Both the position numbers and the translations under genes were made by a program. Source: JBLIRR01 sp049472395 (GTDB lineage Bacteria; SZUA-182; DTGQ01; JBLIRR01). Taken from it: a stretch of DNA of 64,000 nucleotides. Below, in pieces: positions 16,879 through 26,159 of this stretch (positions are counted from its first letter, which is position 1; the number at the start of each line of letters is the position of its first letter). The notes under the pieces were generated by a model. It saw nothing but the letters and a program-made list of their open reading frames with translations. It was not told the origin of the DNA and ran no database searches. The DNA lies in the NCBI GenBank assembly GCA_049472395.1, contig JBLIRR010000033.1, positions 1-64,000 of the forward strand. Direction: 5' to 3'.

Positions 16879-17648
16879 TTCATTTCCTCCAAAAAGCCTT
16901 TAAGGTTTTTCATATCGAGCATCCATTTTGCGTCGCATAATGCCTTTTCCATCCTGTCATGGACTTCCATGAAAAGCCCGTCGACGCCAACAGCAATAGC
17001 CCCTCTGCATAAAGGAAGTATAAATTCTTTCTGTAAGTCCGGGTAATTCTCCATTCGAATGCTATGAGTCCCGTCAAATATTACAGGATACCCTAATTTC
17101 TTTAAAATGACAAGTGAACGCATATCAACCACGAGCGTATCGTACCCAAAGCATGTTCCTCGCTCGGTGACGAGAATATTGTGATTTCCCGTACTCTCAA
17201 CCTTACCAACAGCTTTTTCCATCTCAAATGGTGACATAAACTGCCCCTTCTTAATATTCACAGCCTTGCCATATTTCCCCGCGGCAACTAATATATCCGT
17301 CTGTCTGCTCAAGAATGCAGGGACTTGAAGAACATCGACCACCTCGCCAAATATCTTTGCTTCATGGGGCAAATGTATATCGGTGAGCAAAGGGACCTTT
17401 AATACCTCCTTTATCCTTTTAAACATATTAATCGCATACTCTGCTCCCAAACCACGGTATCCGTCTATCCCTGTTCTATTGGCCTTATCCCATGAGCACT
17501 TAAAAATAAAAGGGATCTTGAGTTCCCTTGCCATTTCAGTCAATTTTTGGGCTATCCGGTACGTATTCTCTTCCTCGAGCAAACAAGGACCGGCAATTAA
17601 TACCAACGGGTGCCCCTCGCCGAGGTTAATATCACCTATTTTTACCAT
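16863..17648 (-). CDS. kdsA: Kdo-8-phosphate synthase, metal-dependent type
   Basis: Condenses phosphoenolpyruvate with arabinose 5-phosphate to Kdo-8-phosphate. The 261-residue barrel shows IAGPCLLE, FKCSWDKANRTG, KAVNIKKGQF, TERGTCFGYDTLVVDMRS and FDGTHSIR. Cys22 in GPC sits where the E. coli enzyme has Asn, and the other metal ligands are in place (H195, E228, D239), so this is the metal-dependent class known from Aquifex. It follows kdsB by 15 bp and overlaps the transaldolase-CBS gene. Confidence 0.96.
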   Translation of the reverse strand: MVKIGDINLGEGHPLVLIAGPCLLEEENTYRIAQKLTEMARELKIPFIFKCSWDKANRTGIDGYRGLGAEYAINMFKRIKEVLKVPLLTDIHLPHEAKIFGEVVDVLQVPAFLSRQTDILVAAGKYGKAVNIKKGQFMSPFEMEKAVGKVESTGNHNILVTERGTCFGYDTLVVDMRSLVILKKLGYPVIFDGTHSIRMENYPDLQKEFILPLCRGAIAVGVDGLFMEVHDRMEKALCDAKWMLDMKNLKGFLEEMKCNYL

Positions 17649-17663
17649 GATTCCACCTTCTTT

Positions 17664-18419
17664 TTAATTGTCACGCCTATTTTTGGCTGTCAAAATACTG
17701 TGTATATACTCTAAATCTTCGGGTGTATCAACACTTATTGATTCATAGTTCGTGTTTACCATTCTTATCCTGAAGCCATTCTCTAAAACCCTTAATTGTT
17801 CCAATGATTCTGTCCTCTCTAAGGGGGTCTGCTCCATCGCCGAGAGTCTCAATAAGAAATCTTTCCTATAGACATAAATCCCCACATGCTTATAGATCTG
17901 AAGGCCTTCTTTATGGCGTGGATAGGGGATACAAGATCGTGAGAAATATAAGGCATTGTTTTGTTGATCGACCACCACTTTGACTATATTGCTATCGCTG
18001 CACTCTTCTTCATTTCTTATCCTCGTCATTAAACTGCTCATGGCAAGATGTTCATCTTCCACAAGCGGCTCAATGGCCTGATCTATGGCAGAAGGATTAA
18101 TCAAAGGCTCATCTCCCTGGACATTCACAATAATATCAGCTTCTCTGTCCTGTGCCACTTCAGCTACCCTATCCGTTCCGCTCTGGTGATCGACTTTCGT
18201 CATCACGACCTTTCCGTCGAACTTCCTCACCGCCTCAAATATCCGCATATCATCCGTGGCGACTATTACCTCATCATGGTATTTTGTTTTTTTAGCCCTC
18301 TCATATACATGCTGTATCATCGGGAGCTTATCAATCTCTGCCAACGGCTTTCCCGGAAACCTGGAGGAAGAGTATCGTGCCGGAATAATAATAATGACTC
18401 TGCTTTTTTCTCTCTTCAT
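17664..18419 (-). CDS. kdsB: CMP-Kdo synthetase (3-deoxy-manno-octulosonate cytidylyltransferase)
   Basis: Activates Kdo with CTP to CMP-Kdo, the donor for inner-core lipopolysaccharide. The 251-residue product has the signature IIPARYSSSRFPGKPLAEI (about 11-29), VATDDMRI, and NVQGDEPLINPSAI. It is the first gene of the minus-strand operon kdsB-kdsA-transaldolase/CBS-kdsC. No strong ribosome site is seen before the ATG. Its presence is good evidence for a lipopolysaccharide outer membrane. Confidence 0.96.
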   Translation of the reverse strand: MKREKSRVIIIIPARYSSSRFPGKPLAEIDKLPMIQHVYERAKKTKYHDEVIVATDDMRIFEAVRKFDGKVVMTKVDHQSGTDRVAEVAQDREADIIVNVQGDEPLINPSAIDQAIEPLVEDEHLAMSSLMTRIRNEEECSDSNIVKVVVDQQNNALYFSRSCIPYPRHKEGLQIYKHVGIYVYRKDFLLRLSAMEQTPLERTESLEQLRVLENGFRIRMVNTNYESISVDTPEDLEYIHSILTAKNRRDN

Positions 18420-18711
18420 TCTTAAATTAGTCTCTCGTATGCTGCTCTCGCCGTTTTTAATAAGCCAAACCCTTCATAAATGAATTAAGTTTCTGGCTTA
18501 CCGATGCTCTAAAAAATTAGCCTTTAACCTTGTTGGTTTGAGGCGGAACTTCGTTCAGCATATGTGCACATTACATGTATCTGCTATTATAGTTTGTGAG
18601 TTAACAAATTACAAAAATTATGGTATTATTTTTACCGATAATAAAAATGACGTGCTATACGCGTATAACGAATTAAGGCTCGTATTTTTTTAAAAGGCGA
18701 TAAAGGAAGTC

Positions 18712-19725
18712 GTGAGTGATAATTTTTTAGCCGCACAAAGAATTGTAATATTCAGAAATGGCTCAATTGGAAATACACTCGTAGCCCTGCCTTTAATAAA
18801 GTCATTAAAGCATAGGCTACACTCCCATATAACGGTAATTGTAGACAGCGTGGGATATGAATTATTGGCCAACACACCCTATATTGATCATTTAATTGTG
18901 TATGAAAAACGGGGAAAAGACAGGGGATTATTCAATCATATGAAATTGATCAATAAACTGAGGCATAATACATATGATGTTGCTATTTTGCTTAAACGAT
19001 TCTTCAGAAATGAGCTTCTGGCATATTTAGCAGGAATAAAAGAGAGAATAGGATTTCAGTCTTTACATGTAAAGCCCTTTAAATTAACCAGGGTTATGCC
19101 CTATAGCGAAGAGGAAAATATTATTGACTTAAACCTTAGGCTGCTTACTTTTTTCAATATACAACCAGAGGATGACAGACTCGAAATCTTTCCCTCAGAT
19201 TACGAGAAAAAGATTGCGCAGGATTTTCTGCACACGCATAAATTGTTTGAAAAGGATTATTTTATTGCTCACTTCGGGGGGAATACTCTGAAAGAGACAA
19301 AATGGCCGGCAGAGAAATATGCCTTATTATGTGAGAAGATACTCCACGCTACCCATAAATCCGTAATCCTCATATGCGGCCCTGATGAGATTGAATTTAA
19401 CCGGCAGATTGTTCATTGTGTCAACCCTCATCAAAGGGCCTCTCTCACACTGGCCAATACATTACCCCTTAAATCGAGTGCATGCTTAATTGAAAAATCA
19501 CTCCTCTTTTTCGGAAATGACAGTGGGCCTTCTCATCTTGCGGACGCAGTCGGCAAAAAATCACTCATATTCTTCTCTCATAAAGAGAATATTCGAAGAC
19601 AAATCGAAAAATGGAAGCCAAAGGGAGCCCAATTTATACCGCTTTATTCCGAAGATGGAAACATCAATAACGTGAGGGTTGACCGCGCATTTGAAAAATT
19701 TAATTTTCTATTGAATAATTTTTAA
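18712..19725 (+). CDS. glycosyltransferase family 9, heptosyltransferase-like
   Basis: Probable ADP-heptose:LPS heptosyltransferase of the WaaF/WaaC type. The 337-residue GT-B protein opens with RIVIFRNGSIGNTLVALPLIKSL, the GT9 acceptor-side motif. Its second half has FIAHFGGNTLKETKWPAEKYA and FGNDSGPSHLADAVGKKSL, the nucleotide-sugar site of the family. It starts with GTG at 18712 after AAAGGAAG, although the spacing is short. It stands alone, divergent from the Kdo operon, in keeping with lipopolysaccharide core synthesis. Exact substrate is not determinable. Confidence 0.88.
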   Translation: MSDNFLAAQRIVIFRNGSIGNTLVALPLIKSLKHRLHSHITVIVDSVGYELLANTPYIDHLIVYEKRGKDRGLFNHMKLINKLRHNTYDVAILLKRFFRNELLAYLAGIKERIGFQSLHVKPFKLTRVMPYSEEENIIDLNLRLLTFFNIQPEDDRLEIFPSDYEKKIAQDFLHTHKLFEKDYFIAHFGGNTLKETKWPAEKYALLCEKILHATHKSVILICGPDEIEFNRQIVHCVNPHQRASLTLANTLPLKSSACLIEKSLLFFGNDSGPSHLADAVGKKSLIFFSHKENIRRQIEKWKPKGAQFIPLYSEDGNINNVRVDRAFEKFNFLLNNF

Positions 19726-19799
19726 AAATTTGCAGCTGTCTCCAGCGAAGCGAGTTTTGCAATTCCTTGGAGCGAGCGAAGAAGTTCTTTAAAGCAAGC

Positions 19800-19926
19800 G
19801 TTGAGCGAAACAAATAGCAGGAATCCCGGGCAACCAGGGCAATCGCATGAAGGATTTCGATTTGTTAAGTGAGAATTTTAGATATTCTTTAAAAAAATAT
19901 TTGACAGGATAACAGGATACACAAGA
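19800..19926. repeat. dispersed intergenic repeat, copy 1
   Basis: Contains ACAAATAGCAGGAATCCC, GCATGAAGGATTTCGAT and GACAGGATAACAGGATACACA. Matching pieces, some inverted, recur at 27782-27956, and GATTAACAGGAT recurs again at about 20051. It fills the 380-base gap between the GT9 and GT4 genes, where no gene is visible. Confidence 0.65.
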
Positions 19927-20105
19927 TATAAATTTAGCTAATTTTTAGAAAAGGAGTTTTAAGATAAAGCTGAAAATCAGGAAATTAAAATGAATGAGAA
20001 ACAGGATTTTAATTTGACTTCATCTTAAAGAGAGGTTATGATCCGGGGAGATTAACAGGATATTTTATTCCTTGATTGAACCGGAGATTTAAGGATTACC
20101 GTAGT

Positions 20106-21305
20106 ATGAGAATTGCCATAGTACACAGTCATTTAGGCAAAAAGGGGGGAGCAGAAAATATTATTATTCTCCTTGCCAATAGCTTAGGAGCAAGAGGTCA
20201 TGAAGTGGTGATCTTTACGCGTGATTATAGCGAGAAGCTGTGGGGAAATCCGGAAACGCAAAAATTTTCAATCCGTTTTATTCACACTAAATTAATTCCC
20301 AAGCCTTTACGGAATATCTGGTTGGGTATTGTGCTCGGTTGGAAACTCAAAAAATTCGATTTTGTTAATCCCCATAATTACCCATCAAATGTCTGGACTG
20401 CTTATGCACGCCATTTTTATTCTCATTTTCCTCCTATTGTGTGGTTCTGCCATGAACCTCCCCGCTCAATGTATTATCATTTAACTGAGACCCACAAACC
20501 AGAATTATTCATAGAGGACTGTCGCACGCGAAAAATATTAGACAGTGTGCATAAATTTTTTCGACCATATCGCAAAAATTTTGAAAAAAAAGTAGATAAA
20601 TGGGCAAGTACACAATACTGGAAAATTTTATCAAATAGTGCCTATACTGCTTCACTCATCGAAAAGGTTTACGGCCTCCGTGCTCATGTATGTCTCTTAG
20701 GGATACCTCTCACTACTTACCAGGGAAATAATATTGAGGTCAAAAACCGATCTTATGCAAGTGTAGTGACTCGATTAAGATTTCACAAGAATGTGGACAC
20801 TATTTTAAAAGCAGTTTCTTTAGTAATTCATGAAAAGAAAATAAATGATTTTTATTTAAAAATTGTAGGAGAAGGGCCCGAAACTGAAAAATTGGAAAAA
20901 TTAGCTCAGTCTTTGAATATCGCTTCAAATGTTGAATTCTTAGGTTTTATATCTGAGGAAAACTTAAAGAATCATTATGCGAAGGCACGGTTTGTCATTT
21001 ATGTTCCTCTAAATGAGCCTTTTGGTTTAGTTACTCTTGAAGCCATGGCCAATGGGACGCCCACTATAGGAACCAATGATGCTGGCCCGGGAGAGGTTAT
21101 TGAAGATGGAATCACAGGCCTTACAGTCAATCCGTTAGATGAACGGGCTTTAGCCGGGGCTATCTCAAGATTATGGCAGGACCCAGATTTATGCGAAAGA
21201 TTAGGGCTACGAGCTCGTAAAGCTGTTGAAGATAATTACAATAGCGAAGCCTTTGCCAATAGATTTTTATCGGCTATCCAAGAAACTATTAAAAAAGAGA
21301 TATAA
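20106..21305 (+). CDS. glycosyltransferase family 4
   Basis: GT-B sugar transferase acting in envelope or capsular polysaccharide assembly. I start it at the ATG at 20106 (MRIAIVHSHLGKKGGAEN), where the Rossmann fold begins; the in-frame TTG at 20076 adds nothing conserved. The 399-residue product has the donor site LRFHKNVDTILKA, then VGEGPETEKL and EPFGLVTLEAMANGTPTIG with the paired Glu of the EX7E motif. It opens an AT-rich cluster of five genes running to 25522. Sugar and acceptor are unknown. Confidence 0.92.
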   Translation: MRIAIVHSHLGKKGGAENIIILLANSLGARGHEVVIFTRDYSEKLWGNPETQKFSIRFIHTKLIPKPLRNIWLGIVLGWKLKKFDFVNPHNYPSNVWTAYARHFYSHFPPIVWFCHEPPRSMYYHLTETHKPELFIEDCRTRKILDSVHKFFRPYRKNFEKKVDKWASTQYWKILSNSAYTASLIEKVYGLRAHVCLLGIPLTTYQGNNIEVKNRSYASVVTRLRFHKNVDTILKAVSLVIHEKKINDFYLKIVGEGPETEKLEKLAQSLNIASNVEFLGFISEENLKNHYAKARFVIYVPLNEPFGLVTLEAMANGTPTIGTNDAGPGEVIEDGITGLTVNPLDERALAGAISRLWQDPDLCERLGLRARKAVEDNYNSEAFANRFLSAIQETIKKEI

Positions 21306-21335
21306 ACGGATCATTTTTCATAAGGAGGTTGGTCA

Positions 21336-22457
21336 CTGCGTATTTTAATTGTACACCCCAGATTTTATATTTATGGAGGGGCAGAGAGGCTTGTTGTAAG
21401 GCTTTGTAATTTTCTAACTCGAAAGGGCATTCAAAATGCAATTTTAACAGTAGCATTGCTTTCTGAAATTGAAAAAGATTTAGACAGTACTGAGATTATA
21501 GTAAAAAGGGTAAGAAAGCAACGTCCACGACATATAACACGGGCTCTCATTAAAGGGATCTTAGAATATCAAAAAAGATTTGATGTATTAAATGCTCATA
21601 ACTTTCCTGCAAATATTGCCTGCCTTTTTTCTTCTAAACCAGTTGTGTGGATGTGTAACGAGCCAGAAGCTTATATATTACTCTCTGATCCAGGTGTTAA
21701 ACTTTCCTCGAAAAATTGGGTATTTTATAGAGGGTCCTTTTTTCTTGAAAAGCATCTATCAAAATTTTCGATTAAAAACGCGGTAGTAGCTGACAACTTC
21801 AATGCTGAAAGATTTACTAAGCTCTTTGGATTTAGTCCGAAAATTATCAACTATGGCGTAGATTTTACCTTCTTTTCTCAATATGCTAATAATCAAAACC
21901 TTAAAGAAGAATTCAGTGGTAAGTTTGTTGTTTTGCACTCAGGAACAATAACAAAATTAAAAAATCAGCTTGAAAGTATCATAACTATCAATAAGATTAA
22001 GGATAAAATACCAAATATACGGCTCATACTTATAGGATCTGTCTTAGATCCTGAGTATGAGCATAAAATTAAAAACTACATTCAGGAACACAACCTTGAC
22101 GATTACGTTTATTTTCGAGGGCATGTGAATAGGAAAGAGTTAAGGGAATTCTATTATATTGCTGATGTGTTGTTGCATCCTATAAAACCGCAAGGCGGTT
22201 GGCTAACCCCTTTTGAGATCTTATCAGCAGAAAAGCCAATTATTGTATCTGAAGAAACTCCACCGGCTGATATAATAATAAAAGAAGGGATTGGCACTGT
22301 TACTAATAACTATGCAGATGCACTCTTGAATTGTTATAATAATTACAAAATGTATAAGAACATGGCTCAGAAAGGTAAGAAGTTTGTGTCTGAAAATTTG
22401 CGTTGGGATCATTATTGTGAGAAAATGTTAGAAGAATTTATAAGAGTTGCAAGGTGA
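21336..22457 (+). CDS. glycosyltransferase family 4-like, apparent CTG start
   Basis: A GT-B protein of about 373 residues. The reading frame is open from a stop at 21321, and the true N-terminus (RILIVHPRFYIYGGAERLV) begins at a CTG at 21336, 7 bases after AAGGAGG. The first ATG-like codon in frame comes 120 bases later and would remove the conserved GGAERL loop. The C-terminal half shows LHSGTITKLKNQ, LILIGSVLD, FRGHVNRKELREFYYIADVLLHP and GGWLTPFEILSAEKPIIVSE, a GT4-type donor site with an atypical EX7E region. It starts 30 bp after the previous GT4 gene. Specificity is unknown. Confidence 0.82.
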   Translation: MRILIVHPRFYIYGGAERLVVRLCNFLTRKGIQNAILTVALLSEIEKDLDSTEIIVKRVRKQRPRHITRALIKGILEYQKRFDVLNAHNFPANIACLFSSKPVVWMCNEPEAYILLSDPGVKLSSKNWVFYRGSFFLEKHLSKFSIKNAVVADNFNAERFTKLFGFSPKIINYGVDFTFFSQYANNQNLKEEFSGKFVVLHSGTITKLKNQLESIITINKIKDKIPNIRLILIGSVLDPEYEHKIKNYIQEHNLDDYVYFRGHVNRKELREFYYIADVLLHPIKPQGGWLTPFEILSAEKPIIVSEETPPADIIIKEGIGTVTNNYADALLNCYNNYKMYKNMAQKGKKFVSENLRWDHYCEKMLEEFIRVAR

Positions 22458-22512
22458 AGCAATAATTTCTCGCTATGGAACAGGTGAGAAAAAAGAGTGA
22501 AGGGGAAATAGC

Positions 22513-23565
22513 ATGAAAGTTTTGGTAACAGGTGGTTGTGGTTTTTTAGGCTCTCATGTGTGTGAATATTATAGAAACAAGGGATGGGAAGTTATTTCTT
22601 ATGACAATATGACAAAGTATGAACTTTCAAGAACAGGTTTTGCTCTTGAAGCTTCAAGGGATTATAATTGGAGCCATTTGGAAAAACTGGACGTAAAGCT
22701 TGTAAAAGAAGATGTAAGAGATTATCAGACATTATTACACTACGCAAAAGGATGCGATTATATAGTGCACACTGCCGCGCAACCTGCGATGACAATTAGT
22801 TGGGAAAATCCACGTCTTGATATAGAAACAAATCTAATGGGGACATTTAATGTTTTAGAAGCAGCACGAGAGTATAAAATTCCTGTTGGAAGTTGTGCTA
22901 CAGGGCATGTGTATGGCAATGATTTGAATAATCAGATAAAAGAGTTAAACACACGTTATACGAGAGATCCGGCAGGAGTATCTGAAAAGGAACCTACTTT
23001 AACAGGAGTTTTAACACCTCTTCACGCATCTAAGGGAGCGGGTGATATTTATGTAAAAACTTACATTGATACGTATAAGCTTGAAGCGTGTAGTTTTAGG
23101 CTTTCTGGTATTTATGGAACACGCCAATTTGGCGGAGAAGACCATGGTTGGGTTGCAAATTTTGCAATTAGGGCTATTACAGACAGACCATTAACTGTAT
23201 TTGGTAATGGCAAACAGATAAGGGATATTATTTATGTAACAGATGTCTGCAGAGCATTTGATGCATTCTTTGAAACGCGCGCATCCGGCATTTACAATAT
23301 AGGTGGAGGGACGAACACGGCTATTTCGCTTATTGAATGCATTGACTTGATTGAAAAACTCAACAAGAGAAAAGCAACTATCAAATATGAAGCAGACAGG
23401 CATGGTGATCTGAGGTATTTTATCTGTGATATCGAAAAAGCAAAAAAGGACCTTAACTGGGAACCCGAAATTCTTCCCGAGCAAGGCGTTACAATGCTTA
23501 TGGACTGGATAAAATCTGAAAAGGATATATTTATGGAAAAAACAGCATCGGAGTATACAAGATAG
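22513..23565 (+). CDS. NAD-dependent epimerase/dehydratase, CDP-paratose 2-epimerase-like
   Basis: Extended SDR enzyme of 350 residues for nucleotide-sugar conversion. The N-terminal NAD motif is TGGCGFLGSH (6-15). VHTAAQPAMTISWENPRLDIETN and FRLSGIYGTRQFGGEDHGWVANF resemble the CDP-paratose (tyvelose) 2-epimerase group. The catalytic YxxxK site reads LHASK (170-174): Lys is present but Tyr is Leu. The usual Ser/Thr site reads SCATGHVYG. Chemistry may therefore differ from a classical epimerase. The stop codon overlaps the next gene's GTG by one base, so the two are coupled. Confidence 0.88.
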   Translation: MKVLVTGGCGFLGSHVCEYYRNKGWEVISYDNMTKYELSRTGFALEASRDYNWSHLEKLDVKLVKEDVRDYQTLLHYAKGCDYIVHTAAQPAMTISWENPRLDIETNLMGTFNVLEAAREYKIPVGSCATGHVYGNDLNNQIKELNTRYTRDPAGVSEKEPTLTGVLTPLHASKGAGDIYVKTYIDTYKLEACSFRLSGIYGTRQFGGEDHGWVANFAIRAITDRPLTVFGNGKQIRDIIYVTDVCRAFDAFFETRASGIYNIGGGTNTAISLIECIDLIEKLNKRKATIKYEADRHGDLRYFICDIEKAKKDLNWEPEILPEQGVTMLMDWIKSEKDIFMEKTASEYTR

Positions 23566-24290
23566 TGAAGGCGTTGATTTTGGCAGGAGGGCGTGGAAAG
23601 CGTCTCGATGAGTATTCTGAAAATAGAAATAAATGTATGCTGTCTGTTCGTTGTAAACCTGTGATTGAATTTAGTCTTGATAATGCCGTGAAGACTAAGG
23701 TAGATGAAATCATTATAGTTGTTGGCTATAGGGCAGAAGATATAATAAATTACTATGGAAATCATTATAAAGATAAGACGATAAAATATGTTATTCAATG
23801 GGAACAAAAAGGGCTTGTTCACGCAATAGAATATGCGAAAGATGCTATTGGCAAGGATGATTTTATTTTGATGTTAGGCGATGAAATTCTTATCAATCCG
23901 CGTCATCAGCAAATGATTGATCGATTCAACGCACGCGCTGATTTTGTCACGTGTGGTCTTGTTGAAGTTGATGACAAAGAGTTTATTAAAAAGACATACA
24001 CCATCATTAAAGATGACTCTGAGAATATTTTCCGCCTTATTGAAAAACCTCGTCTCCCACTTAATAATCTCATGGGGACAGGTGATTGTGTGTTTAATAA
24101 CAAAATATTTTCTTATATTGATGTTACCCCCATTCACCACACTCGGAATGAGAAAGAACTTCCTGATCTTATTCAGTGTGCCATCGATGATGGCATGCCG
24201 GTACGTTCATTTATAATTGGTGATAAATATACAAATATTAATTGTGAAGATGATATAAAAATAGCAGAACAAATTATTTGCAAAGGGTAG
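23565..24290 (+). CDS. sugar nucleotidyltransferase
   Basis: Transfers a nucleotide to a sugar phosphate. The 241-residue Rossmann-like protein begins KALILAGGRGKRLDEYSENRNKCMLSV, the pyrophosphorylase signature with its Lys, and contains FILMLGDEIL with the metal-binding Asp. It resembles glucose-1-phosphate thymidylyl- or UTP-transferases, but substrate and base cannot be fixed. The GTG start overlaps the SDR stop by one base. It probably makes the nucleotide sugar that the SDR enzyme modifies. Confidence 0.9.
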   Translation: MKALILAGGRGKRLDEYSENRNKCMLSVRCKPVIEFSLDNAVKTKVDEIIIVVGYRAEDIINYYGNHYKDKTIKYVIQWEQKGLVHAIEYAKDAIGKDDFILMLGDEILINPRHQQMIDRFNARADFVTCGLVEVDDKEFIKKTYTIIKDDSENIFRLIEKPRLPLNNLMGTGDCVFNNKIFSYIDVTPIHHTRNEKELPDLIQCAIDDGMPVRSFIIGDKYTNINCEDDIKIAEQIICKG

Positions 24291-25522
24291 ACATAAAAAT
24301 TACACAGCAAGAACAAATCCTTCGAGACTTACACCATCAGATTGTAAAAAAAAATCATCAATCTCCAAAAATTAAAAATTATTTAATATTATTAAAAGAA
24401 TATTTTACAGATAGCCTATTCTTACTAAAGAAATTTGGATTTAAAAAATTTTTTAATTTTTGGTATACAAAATTTTTTATTGTTGATGAAGGTGGAGAAT
24501 TTGATCTAAATCGTAGAAGAATTCGTAAAAATCCTCATATAGTAAAAAAAACCACCAAAATAGAATTGGAGATAACAACTGTATGTAATAAAAAATGTGT
24601 TCTTTGTTCGCATACTTATTGGAATTACAAACAAGAGCATATGTCTTTTGAGAAGTTTAAAAAAATTCTTGATGATATTCCTAGTTTACGCTGGATTAAT
24701 TTAGCTGGAATTGGATCTAATATGCTCAATAAAGATTATATTAAAATGCTTGAGTATGCCAGTGCAAAAAATTTAAACGTGAATATTGTTGATGAATTTG
24801 AATTTTTAGATGAGGCAAAAGCTCGAAAAATTATTGAACTCGGCATAAATTCAATCTATGTTTCTTTTGATGCTGCTAAGAAAGAAACCTATGAGAAAAT
24901 GAAAAAAGGCTGTGATTATGATCAATTTATGACTAATTTAAAAACTCTTATAGCATTAAAAGAAGAAATGAAGTCACCTTTTCCTGTTCTGCATTTCAGA
25001 TTTATTATTCACAAAGAAAACTATGACCAAATCTCAGAATATATTGATTTAGTTAGTTCATTACGCCCGAGAGGTATACGAGCACGAGTAGAATTTATTG
25101 GAGTTATTGTGTTTGAAAATAATAAGAAATATGCTATGCCTATCGAGGAAGTGCCTTTTGAGATAAAGAAAGATGTGTATGAAAAGGCATTGAATTATGG
25201 TATAAATCTAAATTTTTCACATGCTTCAGTGAGCAAACCCTCAATAAATAGCTGTATAAGGTGGGCAGAGCCTTTTATCCTTGTAAGTGGTGAGGTTATT
25301 CCATGTTGTTCAATATTACTGCAAAGTAAACGAGATTTTCTAAAAAAATATAGCCTGGGAAATGTTTTTAAGCGCACCTTTTATGATATTTGGAATGATA
25401 AAAAATATAAAGAATTCAGAGTACAAGTACTTGATTCTAAAGCGAAAGTACCCACGATATGTAAATATTGTTGTTCTCATGATCACCAGGAAAGGGCTGC
25501 GAAATACGGATACAGCGAATGA
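24278..25522 (+). CDS. radical SAM protein with SPASM-like domain
   Basis: The 414-residue protein has a CxxxCxxC cluster motif (CNKKCVLC, 103-110) after TKIELEITT, a radical SAM barrel with FDAAKKETYEKMKKG, and a C-terminal SPASM-type cysteine set (CIRWAEPFILVSGEVIPCC, then CKYCC). It probably binds at least one extra iron-sulfur cluster. It begins with TTG at 24278, overlapping the previous gene by 13 bp; the start is uncertain, and the first 90 residues are poorly conserved-looking. Very AT-rich. In this glycan cluster it may modify a sugar or a carrier. Peptide modification is the alternative, but no small precursor peptide is visible. Confidence 0.87.
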   Translation: MQRVDIKITQQEQILRDLHHQIVKKNHQSPKIKNYLILLKEYFTDSLFLLKKFGFKKFFNFWYTKFFIVDEGGEFDLNRRRIRKNPHIVKKTTKIELEITTVCNKKCVLCSHTYWNYKQEHMSFEKFKKILDDIPSLRWINLAGIGSNMLNKDYIKMLEYASAKNLNVNIVDEFEFLDEAKARKIIELGINSIYVSFDAAKKETYEKMKKGCDYDQFMTNLKTLIALKEEMKSPFPVLHFRFIIHKENYDQISEYIDLVSSLRPRGIRARVEFIGVIVFENNKKYAMPIEEVPFEIKKDVYEKALNYGINLNFSHASVSKPSINSCIRWAEPFILVSGEVIPCCSILLQSKRDFLKKYSLGNVFKRTFYDIWNDKKYKEFRVQVLDSKAKVPTICKYCCSHDHQERAAKYGYSE

Positions 25523-26159
25523 TAAATTGAATAGTTAAAACGATCACCATGGTGAAGCTATAATATTTTGGATTGCTTCGGATACGAATCTTTACTCTTT
25601 CTTCTTTATATTTTTTTAATAAAAGCCCTTTTTTGGGTGAGAGGACTGTAATCTCTATACCTCGATTTCTTTAGCCCTTGGCAAAATAAAAACAGGAAAA
25701 GAGAGCTCCTTGCAGCTTTAGATTATGAGTTACCAATAAAATTTTCATTTTTCACTGATGATCAATTTTTTCCCCCTCTGATGTCTCTTTTCTCTTCTGG
25801 TAACGCGATATTCTTTAAGGACTTGCAGTAATGGCTGAAGTAAATCTGCAAAGGGAAAACCTACTTTCCAAATGGTTTTGCCCCTTAATATGAACCTACA
25901 AACCATACATCAGCAGAAAGTAATTTAGGGGATATAAAATTATAGATAGAGCAGGAAAAGCCTTTGTAAGTCAGAAGCGTTTTGGAAAAATACTGGGCCC
26001 AGTGGAGGTCTTTCTTGGATTCAAAGGTGAAGGCTATTTTCATTTTTCTTACTTATTTTCTTGTTTTCTTGCTTCTTTCCACGCCCTAAAAAAATTAAAT
26101 CTTACAGTGTTTTCACTACTAAGTTAAGTTTTTGGTTGTTCGATACTGGAGTATAAAAT
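25523..26159. other. gene-free AT-rich gap
   Basis: About 640 bases with no reading frame I can support on either strand and no clear RNA, hairpin or insertion-sequence end. It separates the AT-rich glycan cluster from the converging Wzi-like gene. Confidence 0.5.

Noticed and set aside
21456..22457. Shorter 333-residue glycosyltransferase beginning at 21456
   Set aside because: Removes the conserved N-terminal Rossmann strand and GGAERL loop; the ribosome site belongs to the CTG at 21336.
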